Made by a program: the position numbers and the translations under genes. From assembly GCA_036852015.1 (NCBI GenBank), contig JAANDG010000618.1, positions 20,930 to 84,929 on the forward strand: a DNA stretch of 64,000 nt, written 5' to 3'. Below the pieces are notes generated by a model. It was not told where the DNA came from. It did not search any database and worked only from the letters and a program-made list of their open reading frames with translations. This DNA is from Pelodera strongyloides. Taxonomy: Eukaryota; Nematoda; Chromadorea; Rhabditida; Rhabditidae. Positions 44,197 to 55,718 of the stretch are shown piece after piece (positions within the stretch are counted from its first letter, which is position 1; every line of letters begins with the position of its first letter).

Positions 44197-45324
44197 TCAT
44201 TGCTGAAATCCATTGGCAAAACCATTGGAATTGCCGGTTCCAAATCCATTTTCGTTTCCGAATCCGTTTCCTTGCGCATTGCCGAAGCCATTTCCTTGTC
44301 CGAATGCACTTCCCGTGTTATCTGTGTTTCGTCCGCCGTTTCCGAATCCATTTCCTGTTTCGTTTTCGCTTCCGAAACTGTTTCCGTTTCCACTAACACT
44401 GCCGCTGCTGGCCGTGTAACCTTTCTGTCCCCCGTTTCCGAATCCGTTTCCAGTTTCCTTTCCAAAGCTGTCTCCATTTCCGAAACCGTTTCCAAAATTG
44501 TTTCCGTTTCCACGCTCGCTGCCGCTGCTGGCCGTGAAACCATTTTTTCTCCCAGCATTTCCATTCTGGACTGGCTGGGATGACTTTCTGTCAAAACGGT
44601 TAGACTTGAAACGCTGAGACGAATTTCTGGAAAGAGTAGGTTGCGATGACGGTGCGGTATCCTTGCCAGCATAATGGTACATCTCGTGGCGGAGAGCGAG
44701 TTCCTTCACCTTCGAATAGTTTGGAGAGCCGTTATCGGAGTCGGAAGCATCGACGTACGAGCTAAACTCTCGTCTGTCGCGGAGGATATTCAGCAAAGAA
44801 GTGCATTGCTGATTAACGCGAATACCAGATTCAACCTCATCGGGAAAGGCCTTACGAGCGAGGACCTCAATTTCCCTACAGGCACTGCTGATCGACTGAC
44901 CAGGCTTTTTACAAAAGCGGAGTAGTTTACGTTGATGAACTGATTTCTTCATCACGACGGAACCTTTGAAGTGTTGGCGGAACTCTGTGACAATAGCGTC
45001 GAAAACTCTTTCACGGACTGCGGGAGGTACGATATCAAAGACAGAACGGGCGTCATCACGCAGATTTGCTTGATGCAAGGCGACTTTGAAAAATTCAGGA
45101 CAAGCAGGAAAGAAACGGAGTTTAAGAGAAACTATAAAATCATCAAAGTTCTCCCTGTCTTTGTTCCCGAATTTGGCGATTGGAGGAAGAACAGCCATCA
45201 TGGCACCCCACATTTCCCTGTTAACCTCGGCACCTGCAATGCCATTAGCATTTACAGTAGAGTGGGGCCAAAACGGGTTGAGCGATTCACATGAGTGACT
45301 CATGCCGCGCGGTTCACGGGTCAA
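44197..45324 (-). pseudogene. G2: retrotransposon gag-like sequence fused in frame to an FGNG-repeat C-terminus
   Basis: One uninterrupted minus-strand frame of 375 codons. Codons from about 45264 down to 44545 encode a gag-like domain (FDDFIVSLKLRFFPACPEFF, FRQHFKGSVVMKKSVHQRK, GQSISSACREIEVLARKAF), typical of nematode Gypsy/Pao-type gag, followed by a basic Ser/Asn/Arg stretch. From 44544 to the stop at 44197 the sequence is the FGNG-gene 3' half (GFTASSGSERGNGNNF ... FANGFQQ). The FGNG signal-peptide exon and N-terminal half are missing. No promoter was recognised. It could be an expressed chimera or simply a rearrangement scar; the frame is notably clean. Confidence 0.7.
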
Positions 45325-45640
45325 CCCGGTTCACACGTGAACCGCCTAGGCGATTCAACGAGAGAGTGACTCATGAGCCAACCCGGGGTGAGTGACCCAC
45401 GTGAATCATTTCCAATTTACGGATCTTTCGTCAAGTAAATGTAAATAAGTACAATTGTAAACGGTAGAGGGCAATTATTCTCGTATGGAACATACTAAAT
45501 ATTATCGAGAAGCTTAAGGTTAACATAGGTAACCCGTCGGTTTTTCTTTGTGACTTTCGGCTCTGACCCGGTGTCGCCTCTTTTTCGCAAGGCCGGTCCG
45601 GGTCAACCCGAACCCGCCTTTTCACAAAACCAAAAGTTTG
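45275..45640. repeat. GTTCACGTG-rich dispersed repeat (copy 1)
   Basis: Rich in short inverted motifs (CACATGAGTGACTCATG, GGTCAACCCGGTTCACACGTGAACC). It joins the gag-like segment to an SXP exon 4-5 fragment. The same repeat starts the duplicate block at 58713. Confidence 0.6.
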
Positions 45641-45661
45641 CAAAAACTTGCGTTTTCTTAG

Positions 45662-46035
45662 AACTTGACAATGGAGCTCCACCAAAGCATTCGCGCAATT
45701 GAGATGGCCAGCAGAGGAAAGGGAGGTGCGTATTGTGGTTTAATTGGCTTATTGGTGAATACATCCACGGGAATTCTTATATCGCAATTTTTCAAGCTCG
45801 GAGAACCGTAGACCAAAGTTGGGCACTTTCTGCTATGCCAAGTCTCTTCGGCTACCCTGCATCATTGACTCACGGGTACCTATGACAACTAAGTGTTTCT
45901 CAATTCGGATAATTTTCAGGAATGGGAGGTAAGGGAGGTAAAATGGGCGGCAACTCGCACGAGCGCAATGGCGGAATGGGCGGAGGCAAATTCGGAAACG
46001 GAAACGGCAAGGGAAAGGGAGAGCAGAGAGGTTAA
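45662..46035 (+). pseudogene. SXP exon 4-5 fragment (copy 1)
   Basis: Exon 4 equivalent 45662-45725 (LTMELHQSIRAIEMASRGKG) and exon 5 equivalent 45920-46035 (GGKMGGNSHERNGG..KFGNGNGKGKG, stop TAA). The splice donor is GTGCGT. Exons 1-3 and the promoter are absent, replaced by the repeat at 45275-45640, so this is a 5'-truncated remnant. A poly(A) signal follows at about 46120. Confidence 0.8.
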
Positions 46036-46314
46036 TTATCCTATCACAAACCAGTGTGGACCTTCATAAGCGATGACTGTGATACTCAACCGCGGGATTT
46101 TTCATGATTTTTTTCTGTGAATAAAAGCATTATATCAGTAAGCAATGTGTCTCTCCTTTTCGCGTAATGTGTAACTTTGTATCTTTGCATTTTTGTTCAT
46201 GCATGCATCAAAACAACTGTTCCAATCACTAGTGTTTTGTCACTAAAGGCATAATATATAGAGAAAATATGTTTCGACGACTGGTAAGGATCATCCATAT
46301 TGGGAAACAGTGCC

Positions 46315-46690
46315 TTACTCCCGGCTCCTGGTCATGCTTCCTGAATGATGTCCTTCTTCTTGGACCAAAGGTCCTCTAACAACGGTCGAATCGTAGGTAT
46401 CGGGGAAGATCAGCGACAGCATATCCAACACTTTCACTCCATCCGTGGGAATCTTCCTGCGATGCATGGTGATTTCCAGTCGCTCAATCAAATCCTCCTT
46501 GTTGGCCTTTGATGTATCGAACATCCGAATCCGCAACAATAGTAACACCCATCGTGTTCTAAACGCCGGTGGTTTGGTCGACGTCGTCTTGTGATGCGCT
46601 TGTAACGACACAGGGCAAAAAATTAGCTTAGCAGAATTCGCGATCGGGCACCGCAGTTGAACACTGGGTTCGCTGTAGTAGACCTGTTTC
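46315..46690 (-). pseudogene. Retroelement gag-like fragment in the array spacer (copy 3)
   Basis: 98-codon minus-strand frame nearly identical to copy 2 and to the copy at 60335. Between the SXP fragment and FGNG gene G3. Confidence 0.35.
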
Positions 46691-46997
46691 GCAGCCTCTC
46701 TATGCTTCTTAGCACTTTATTCTATTGTTCTTACAAAACACTTACGAAATCATGTATCGTACGGTGCAACAACCTGTAAAACTAGAATACCATGACAAAG
46801 CTTGAGTCAGCGGTGAGCCCAAGGCTATCATAACCCTAACAATCTACTGTATGAAAGTGTGTGTTTGAAATGGCGGTTATGTGATTTTTTTCCGTCAAGG
46901 CTACCATTCTGATGGTAATTCACATGAATGTTATACACAAAACACTAGCAGTTTTTTTTAAGTGATCAGAAGGTAGAACAAAAAATACGGCAAAATA

Positions 46998-47003
46998 TTT
47001 ATT
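46998..47003 (-). terminator. Poly(A) signal of FGNG gene G3
   Basis: AATAAA on the minus strand, 22 nt beyond the stop codon. Confidence 0.65.
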
Positions 47004-47025
47004 GATGCAAATTATCTGTGTATCA

Positions 47026-47948
47026 TCATTGCTGAAATCCATTGGCAAAACCATTGGAATTGCCGGTTCCAAATCCATTTTCGTTTCCGAATCCGTTCCC
47101 TTGCGCATTGCCGAAGCCATTTCCTTGTCCGAATGCACTTCCCGTGTTATCATTTGTGTTTCGTCCGCCGTTTCCGAATCCATTTCCTGTTTCGTTTTCG
47201 CTTCCGAAACTGTTTCCGTTTCCACGAACACTGCCGCTGCTGGCCGTGTAACCTTTCTGTCCCCCGTTTCCGAATCCGTTTCCAGTTTCCTTTCCAAAGC
47301 TGTCTCCATTTCCGAAACCGTTTCCAAAATTGTTTCCGTTTCCACGCTCGCTGCCGCTGCTGGCCGTGAAACCATTTTGTCCGCCGTTTCCAAATCCGTT
47401 TCCGCTTCCGAATCCGTTATCATTTCCAAACCCGTTTCCGTTTTCAAATCCATTTCCGTTTGTGTTCCCAACTCTACTTCCGCCACTATTGGAAGAATCA
47501 GTTTTATTTCTCCTGCCGCTTCCAAAACCGTTTCCATTGCCAAATCCGTTATTCGTGCTGCTGCCGGAGTTACTTCTATTTCGCCGCAAGAACTCAAATC
47601 CATTCGTGAATCTTTGTCCATTCTCAAGAGAATTTCCATTATCAGCTGGAACTCCTTGTCCGTTGATTAGTTCAGTCTCTGGCTGTCCACTTCCTCGCTC
47701 TAAAGAATTAAAACAGTTTAATCTTTTATTTCCGGTAAAGAATTATCCCATGAGCAACCAATCGACTTAAGAAGTAGAAAAATATCAACAACGAATTTAA
47801 ACTCACGGTTTGAAGCCTAAAATACGAATACACTAACATTTTGGAACAAGCTCTAATAAAATTATATTAAATACTCACCATATCCGGGTGCAGCAAGCGT
47901 CACAGCAGTGACTGAGAGCAGGAAGATTGAAACCGTGATTTTGCTCAT
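47026..47948 (-). CDS. Secreted Gly/Asn/Phe-rich FGNG-repeat protein G3
   Basis: Two minus-strand exons, 47879-47948 and 47026-47699, phase 1, giving 247 aa, the same length as G1. Signal peptide MSKITVSIFLLSVTAVTLA. The N-terminal segment reads SGQPETELINGQGVP, then repeats built from GNGFGNG, ENGNGFGND, SGRRN and ASSGSERG, ending FANGFQQ. All substitutions against G1 keep the frame, which argues for coding. On the other strand and in other frames long open stretches arise from the same codon bias and are not genes. It faces the SXP remnant at 45662 and lies upstream of gene F's promoter region. Confidence 0.8.
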
Positions 47949-48187
47949 GTTTAGCAAGTTTAGGAACTTCCGGCGTGATATGAATATGCCTGTGAATGAT
48001 TGTGATAGTAGCTAGTCCAGTCCTTATATTGAATTATTTGATGCTGATCACAATATCATCCGCCTCTTTTGTTTAGCATGAAGTTTATTCAACTGCCTTT
48101 TGAGTTTATTCCCTTACACGGTGTGACTCATATGAAGGATACATATGAGGGCACACACGTGGGTTCACAAACTGAAGCTTCAAAGTG

Positions 48188-48370
48188 GCATAACAACCGC
48201 TATTTGAAACATATTCTAAATAACTGCACCTCCGTGTATTTTATGCAAATGAGTATTATTAGAAACAAAATCGACCATAAGTCGACCACACGATAGAGAT
48301 AATCTACCATAAATAACTAGTAGAGCAGTTGACCAACGTACATTTCAATTTCAAACACCAGCTGTTCATC
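48188..48370. repeat. Diverged MITE upstream of G3
   Basis: Homologous to 36978-37160 (GGCATAACAACCGC ... AACACCAGCTGTT). Present in every FGNG upstream region. Confidence 0.5.
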
Positions 48371-48545
48371 CCAAGTTTTGCGAAATTAAAACCGCTGTCA
48401 AGAAAAAATGTACCTGCCAAATTAAAACCGCTGTCAAGAAAAAAGTTGTAATAAAAAAAAAGCTTGCGTTTTAAAGGTAAGTTTTGTGAAAAATAAAAAC
48501 AAACAAATAAGTTTAGATGAGAAGAAAAACAATTTCAAATTTTAA

Positions 48546-48575
48546 CCCCCCACCCCCCCCCCCCCCCCCCCCCCC
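48546..48575. repeat. Poly(C) tract
   Basis: About 29 C with one A. The same site is about 100 C at 62570-62671 and short at 37319. Confidence 0.8.
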
Positions 48576-49310
48576 AAATAAACTTCCTTCAATATGGGAT
48601 GCTCGTCGTGCGCTCAAAATCAGTAGATTCTCTGAGCGCTGGGCCGGCCGTTTGAATTCGCGCCAATTCGCGGGGCTGCTACGCAGCAGTGAACAATGGA
48701 AAGATTTATTAAATTTATTCTTGAAATTCTGTATCAGTGACACTCAGTCAGTGTTATTTGTCTAATATCCGTCGCCGTTCACTCAATTCCTTTTTTTGCT
48801 TCGTGATGGTCGGTTCTTGACCGGGGGCTTTAATTCAACTTATGGACCTTGCTGTGCGTATTCAGTCTCTCAATATTCTCAATTGGTTCCGGAAATTTTA
48901 TTTGGCGTTAACTGTTTGGGTTGTTACTTCTCTTTTGGTTCTAAACACTGTTAGCATTTTTTTTGTTAAATAATAATAATAAGTTTGACTAAATAGTAGG
49001 TTTTATAAGCATTAACACCCTGACAGACCGTCACATTAGCACCATGACAGGCATAAAGACAACCTAGAGTTCGTAGCCTTTGTTCTACGACTTCGCTTAA
49101 AAATTAGATTGTAGAACTGATACTATGGCTAGGCCATAAACTTATTGACGTAAATTAGAAGGTAGACCAAGTAGAAGGTACTGCACCTGCTTGGATCACT
49201 GGATAGAGCTTTGAAAAGCACTGCAGTCTAACTACCTTTGCAAACTTCTGTTCACCGCTATGCTATACCCTTAATAGTTCATGCTAATTGAACCTGATCT
49301 TTATCATGCT

Positions 49311-49476
49311 TTACATAGATCCTGATCACCTCAGTGAAACACGTGAAAACACATCGAATGAGTCATTTTCACAACGCTCTAATGGACGACCTCTCTTTTA
49401 ATATCTGTGTAAACTGTAACCGTCGCGCCAGTAGTGGGCGGAGCTTGACATCGGCGTCAACTTTTATATTTATAAA
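49311..49476 (+). promoter_or_regulatory. Upstream regulatory block of SXP gene F
   Basis: TTATCA (49311-49316), CACGTG (49340-49345), a GTGTAAACTGTAACCGTC segment, GGGCGGAG, CATCGGCGTCAACTT (49449-49463) and TATAAA (49471-49476). Confidence 0.65.
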
Positions 49477-49550
49477 CTGCGACTGAAATTAAACAAAACA
49501 AGAGGCAGCACAACTTTCGATACGCATCAATTCAAGTTATAAATTCAAAC

Positions 49551-49630
49551 ATGCAAAGAATCGTCGCCTCACTTATTGTTCTTGCAGCTGTAGCGTTTGC
49601 CGGCCCAGGATTTGGTAGGTACCTTTTTTA

Positions 49631-49692
<62 letters not shown>

Positions 49693-51159
49693 TAGTCGGA
49701 TGTTAATGCTATAGACTTGTTTTTTTAAACAAATGTAAATAATATACTCGAGGTTTTCAGTAAATTTAGCTGCTATATTCTCAGAAGTTAGGTTTTGAGC
49801 AAACAAATAGCACAGTTCAAGTTCAAACACATGAGGGCTTGTCATCCATATATGTTTGGGAATAGTCTCAAATCTTTTGTTGTGTGTCAATTTAGAAAGT
49901 ATATTATATGCATATGATCATAATGTGTCCATTTGCTTATAATAATGGAAATTAGTTTTTCATAGTTCATACTACTTCGAAAAAAGCGTGTCGTGCCTCT
50001 CTAAACGTTCGATTTGGATGTTCAGGTGGTCCTGGTGGCCAAGGAGGTCCTGGTGGCCAAGGAGGTCGTGGTGGACCTGGTGGTCGTGGTGGACCTGGTG
50101 GTCGTGGTAGACACGGGCATGGTGACATGATGCCCTTCCTTCAAAATGTTTCCTCGGAAGCCAAGAGCGACTTCTTCAACATAATGAAGGATCGCAACCA
50201 GACGATTGCCCAGATTGAGACTGCGCAACAGGCTTGGGCCGACACCAATGGAGTCAGGGTGAGTTGAATATTTTGAAAGGTTTCTTGCTTTCGTGGGAAG
50301 CATAAGAAGACTATACAAAGGCTTTTGGCGCTTTCCCGGGAATTACTTAGCCGTTTCTCACATAAAACTACACCTTTGTTTATGAGCTCATAAAATACGC
50401 ATAAAGTTGTGTGACCTAGTGATAAGTTATTCTTTTACGAGGTCCACAAAATACATAGACGTCTGACTAAATAACAGATATAATACCCTTCAAAAAAAAA
50501 ACAAAGAATCTTTCAGTCGATCTACGGCGAGTTCATGGCCAACATGACCGCCACTGAAACCGAGATGTTCAACAATGCCACATCTGCCGCTCAAGCAATT
50601 CCCTCTCAATTGCAACAACTCAAGACAATTAAGGACAACAAGGACCTTACCATTTCCGAGCAGATGGAGCAGTCCAGGGTAGGCATCCAAGAATTTATAG
50701 ACATGTTCGAAAATAGTAGGATTACTCGTAGAAATGTTCTAATTATCTATCACGGCTGATAATCCGATAAACACGTGCTGTATATGTGTTTCAAAAGTTT
50801 GCAAAAACTTGCATTATCTTAGAACTTGACAATGGAGCTCCACCAAAGCATTCGCGCAATTGAGATGGCAACCAGAGGAAAGGGAGGTGAGCACTTTTTA
50901 ATTGTCTTATTGGTGAACACATCCATGGGATATTGGGAGCACCAGGAATTTGCGTACTTTACTATCCCAAATCTCTACGGCTATCTTATCTCATGCACTC
51001 ACGGGTACCCAATGACAACTGATTGTTTTTCAATTCGGCTAATTTTCAGGGATGGGAGGTAAGGGAGGCAAAATGGGCGGCGACTCGCACGAACACATGG
51101 GTGGAATGGGCGGAGGCAAATTCGGAAACGGCAAGGGAAAGGGAGAGCAGAGAGGTTAA
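49551..51159 (+). CDS. SXP/RAL-2-like (DUF148) secreted protein, gene F
   Basis: Five exons: 49551-49614, 50026-50258, 50517-50678, 50823-50886, 51050-51159, giving 210 aa. Signal peptide MQRIVASLIVLAAVAFA. The Gly-rich linker has six fewer residues than in E. Core: MPFLQNVSSEAKSDFF, MKDRNQTIAQIETAQQAW, EFMANMTATETEMFNNA, LKTIKDNKDLTISEQ. Tail KFGNGKGKGEQRG, one GN pair shorter than E. Intron 1 starts GTAGGT, contains a (TA)n tract and ends with a normal TTCAG. Poly(A) signal at 51241-51246. With E this is one of the two intact members of the array. Confidence 0.88.
49637..49684. repeat. (TA)n microsatellite in intron 1 of gene F
   Basis: About 24 TA units just after the splice donor; in the copy at 63720 this region is short and disrupted. 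Confidence 0.85.
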
Positions 51160-51779
51160 CCTATTCCAAACCAATGTTGGATCTTCATAAACGATGACTG
51201 TGATACTCAACCGCGGGACTTTTCATGATTTTTTTCTGTGAATAAAAGCATTATATCAATAAGCAATGTGTCTCACTTTTTCGCGTAAGATGATGTATCT
51301 TTGTACTAATAGATGCATCAAAACAATTGTTTCAACCACTAGCGTTTTAGCGGTTAAGGTAGATAAAATGTAGATAAAATATATCTTGACGTGGAATGTA
51401 GATAAAATATGTCTTGACGTGGTAAGGATCATCTTCGATATACACTAAGGTTCTCACCAAGAACAACAAATAAGTAATGTCTTATCAGTGTGCCATCCGC
51501 CCTATCCCAGTTCAATGTCCTTCATCCTCTTAGATCTTTTTACTGCACCTTTAGCAGCACCGTTTGCTTGGGGGCGGTTACAAGTTCATTGTCCATTACG
51601 TACTCCTCTAGTAACCCAAATATCGTGTGTTTTTCTAGTTTCGTGGTAACGTCTTGAGATGTTTAGCGGCATATGTAAATTACTTGGATCCATTTCGATA
51701 CTGCGTCCGCGAACACAAACGAGTGGTCAGTGACTCCATGCATTGAACCAGCAAAATTAAGTACTACCGCAGCCAAACC

Positions 51780-52490
51780 GTACCTTACTCCTGGCTCCTG
51801 GCTAGTTGTTTCATCATTGTGCTCCTTGAATGATGTCCTTCTTCTTGTAACAATGGTCCATCACTAATTTAGTAAGATCCACAATCTTCAACCTTCAAAC
51901 TCCGAGGCCTCTTTGACACCATCCATGACGACAGTTATCGGGGGACACCAGCGATAGCAGGTCCAACAATTGCTCTCCATGAGGGGTAATCTTCCGGTGA
52001 TTTCTATTTGCTGAATCCAATCCTCCTGGTTGGCCATTGATGGATCGAACATCTGCATCCACAGCAATCGTATGCCCATCTTAAATTATCCGCGTTCTAA
52101 ACGTCACTAAAACTGGTTCACAACCAAGGAAAAGAAGACTCCAGACACTTTCCGAGGACCAACAATAACAAGCAACAAACACAATCACAATCCAGTCATT
52201 CAATACTCGGCACTCAATACTGATCTAACCAATCCACCAACACTTGTTAGAAGTATATGCTTTATTAATATTAATAAATCAGAAGAATAGCAGAGATGAA
52301 GATACCAATTACAAATAAATTATTAGTATTTTATTATCATTATTGTGTTTGGTACCGACGGTGTTTGGTCGACGTCGTTTGGAGTTGGGCTGGTAGCGAG
52401 GGTGAACAATTTGCAGATGTCGTGATGGGACACATCAGTTGAACACTGGGATTCGCCGTAGAAGACTTGTTTCGCTCTCTTTCTCTACTT
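51780..52490 (-). pseudogene. Retroelement gag-like fragment in the array spacer (copy 4, split)
   Basis: A minus-strand frame with MFDPSMANQEDWIQQIEIT is the diverged equivalent of MFDTSKANKEG.IERLEIT in the other copies. Homology stops near 52108 and resumes at about 52355 (GTTTGGTCGACGTCG), so about 250 bp of AT-rich sequence is inserted in this unit. Confidence 0.35.
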
Positions 52491-53580
52491 CTTATCATCG
52501 CTCCTCGCTTTATATCCATTTTCTTGTCATATCTGACTCTTAACAAATCATTTATCTTACGTTAACAACCTGTAAAACAAGAAAACCATGGCAGGGCTTG
52601 AGCCACAGGTTGAGCCTAAGACTAACAACCAGCCAAAACTAATAGTGAATGAACAAGAAAAAAATATCTTGAATTCAAGGATTTAAATACATGATGTGTC
52701 CATATCATTTGCGGAATTCCTCGAATTTACATGAACAAGAGTACTATAGGAAAGACTATTGGGGATTGCAAGTATGCCGAAAAATTTGTCTTGGAAAAAT
52801 GAGTCTTGGAACGATTTTATAATTACTCGTGTTATATATTCATTCTTAGTTCCAAAGTACGGTACCTCGTGTACATACTTGCAAGGGATTGTTGCATACT
52901 TGCAAACCCCATATGTGATTGAAATAGCAGTCACATGATTTTTTTCCATCAAGACGGCCAATTTTTTGGTTGAAAACATTCTGATGGTAGTTCCATCTGA
53001 ATTTTATACACAAAAAACACTAGCACTTTTTTATGTCAGAACTACGTAATTTCCGCAAACCATCTAGTTGATTGGGTAGACAAATTTTTCTAATATCTTC
53101 TTTTTGATTTCTTCTCCCTTCTTTCTTCCTTATACCATATAGTTTGGTCAAATAAAATTGAACTTTAAACTACGCGTCTAATTGCCTTCATTGATAATAT
53201 AGCCACGGGTGTTTCATTGACTAGCCCAGTAACACACACCTGGTTCTTTTTTCTTTAATCCTCTCAAAATTTCACTATTATTTTATATTTACTTTGTTTA
53301 ATTTATTATTTAATTAACAGTTATTTTATACTTGGTAAGCTGTGGCATCACACTGATGATGACCCCTCCACAGCTTGCCATAAAATCCCGTCTGTGACTT
53401 TGGGGTCGAAACGGGTTACCTGGGTATTACCGGGTACTTTCGTATAATTTTCTTTTTTCACACTTTCTTTTAGTTGTTTCTCATAGTTTAATTTTAATTC
53501 TTTACTAGTTATACTTTTCGTTTATTAACAGGAGACCATAGAACGAAAACTTTTATTGAGCACTAATTATCTGTGTATCA
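52491..53580. other. Spacer between gene F unit and G5
   Basis: Unit-homologous sequence up to about 53000, then unassigned AT-rich sequence. At 53338-53440 a hairpin-bearing segment (GCTGTGGCATCACAC..CTCCACAGC, then TTGGGGTCGAAACGGGTTA) resembles non-LTR retrotransposon 3' ends, without further support. Confidence 0.35.
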
Positions 53581-54094
53581 TCATTGCTGAAATCCATTGG
53601 CAAAACCATTGGAGTTTCCGGTTCCGAACCCATTTTCATATCCGAATCCGTTAACTTGCCCGTTGCCGAAGCCATTCCCTTGTCCGGCTGCACTCCCCGT
53701 ATTATCATTTGCGTTTCCGAATCCGTTTCCGGTTTCATTTTCGTTGCCAACATTGTTTCCGTTTCCACGAACACTGCCGCTGCTGCCCGTGTAACCTTTC
53801 TGTCCGCCGTTTCCAGCTTCCTTTCCAAAGCTGTCTCCATTTCCGAACCAGTTTCCAAAATTGCTTCCGTTTCCACGCTCGCTGCCGCTACTGGCCGTGA
53901 AACCATTTTGTCCGCCGTTTCCAAAACTGTTTTCGCTGCCGAATCCGTTATCATTTCCAAAACCGTTTCCGTTTTCAAGTCCATTCCCGTTTGTGTTCCC
54001 AACTCTACTTCCGCCACTGTTGGTAGAATCAGTTTTATTACTCCTGCCGCTTCCAAAACCGTTTCCATTGCCAAATCCGTTATTCGTGAAGCTG
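53581..54094 (-). pseudogene. G5: 5'-truncated FGNG-repeat fragment
   Basis: From the stop at 53581 the frame is open and homologous to G1/G3 for about 170 codons (FGSGRSNKTDSTNSGGSRVG ... NGFGTGNSNG, FANGFQQ), with small in-frame deletions and a few substitutions (one W). Homology ends at about 54094; the N-terminal part and signal-peptide exon are missing. It has diverged more from G1/G3 than these have from each other. Confidence 0.75.
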
Positions 54095-55718
54095 AGCGTG
54101 CAATTGGTAAAAAAAATATGCCAATGTTCCTAAGAATTTGAAAAGAGATTGATCCAGAAGTATCAGTTTGCTTGCTATATTGGATCAACTGGACAGGAGC
54201 TCCTTGATACATTTTTTGGTACGCATTTGGATAACCCTGTTTAAAGGAGGAGGCTCACGAGGTCTAAGTTACAACTCTATAAAAATTCTTTACCCTAGCT
54301 TTTGTAATTGTGTGTGTCCCGCGGGCACAAAGGCTACGGTCAAGAATTTGGATAAAATTCTAAGCATTATATTGATTTATTCCTTCTAATTAAAAGCTTT
54401 TGCTTCATAAGGCATATTTATTGGAAGAAAATACCATCATCTATCGATAAGAAGAGAGAAATCCTACACTTAGTAGTTAATTAACCTGGCCTACATTGGC
54501 CTTATTTGTAATCGTTCGTGGTCAGTGTCGAGAAACTGTCGATTCGGTGGCCGTGTGCCACGATGGTGCCTAGTGCACAGTAGGCTTAGCCCTAGTAGCT
54601 AGCCATATTGGGGCAATTACTGTAAGACCCCTCAGTCGTGCCGAGAGCACTTAGGATGAGCCGAGAGCGATAGTCCTTGTTTTATTATTGTATGTATTCT
54701 GGGCCTAGTCCCAAGTGAACGTTTGCCTTACTAATATAATAAATAGTTATATCGCTCTCCCAGTGTCTTTATATACCAGGCCTCAGGCTACGGAGCGGAA
54801 CATCTACGCAAGCACTGTTCCGTTTCTTCATGGTGCCCCGTAAATCGAAAACCGAACCGGTGACGCATTATCAAATATACTATTTGTTTCTCAATATCGG
54901 CACCGATCCGTACTTTATGGTGCCCAAGAAATCCAAAAGTGAATCGGTGATCTACATACCAAAATAATCAAAATCGGCAATGTTCCGTTCATACATACGT
55001 TGCCCAAATTCAAAAAATCCAATTACATTCGGTGATCCAATCAAATAAATACGAATGCAGCCAGCACTGCCATAAAATCTTTATACAAATTATGATTCAA
55101 ATTTTTAAATTCTCCGTCGAAGAACTGAAGAAAGAAGCACGTTTGGAGTCGATCGAGGATCTTCAGAAGACATTGAAAATAGCAACGGCTTTCCAACACA
55201 CATCCTGAAAATAAAAATCCTTGAAATTCTGGCTAAACAGCTTGAAAAACTGATGATATCTCACGTTATGTGATGCAATAGGTGACAACTCTGAATCGAC
55301 CGAAATTGAAGTGACAAATCCTCACAAAAGGTGCGTCCAAATAATTGAAAATTTTTAAAAATGATCTACCTCGCCGAGCAGGGACCGGAAACTTGTGGAA
55401 CACGATGCCGAGAACATGGGCCTCGAGGAGCAGGACGTGGATGGACGAGCTGTCTACGCCAGCCTGGAGACACCCGGACCTGAAACGGAAGAAGAATCAA
55501 GTCTCAGAACATAAGAAGAAAATCATTGCTCAAATACCGTACATTTGGGCACAATCAAAATCGCGAAAAAAAAATCCATGGAAATGCTCCTTAAAAGGCG
55601 AATTCAAATCCAAAAGAAGGAAATTAATGTAATGAAATGTCAAATTCATAATTCACTGAAAGAGAAATGCCCACCGGGGATGTACATAAATCAACAAATA
55701 AAGTAGTCAAATCCTCAA
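54095..55718. mobile_element. Probable LTR-retroelement debris
   Basis: At 54540-54850 a segment with TAATATAATAAATAG, a TATATACCAGG, GGAGCGGAAC and then ATGGTGCCCCGTAAATCG looks like an LTR end followed by a leader. Near 55091 a short frame (MIQIFKFSVEELKKEARLES) resembles a gag N-terminal coiled segment but soon meets stops. No second LTR and no pol motif were found. Also a CACGAG-type repeat end at 54243. Confidence 0.3.
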
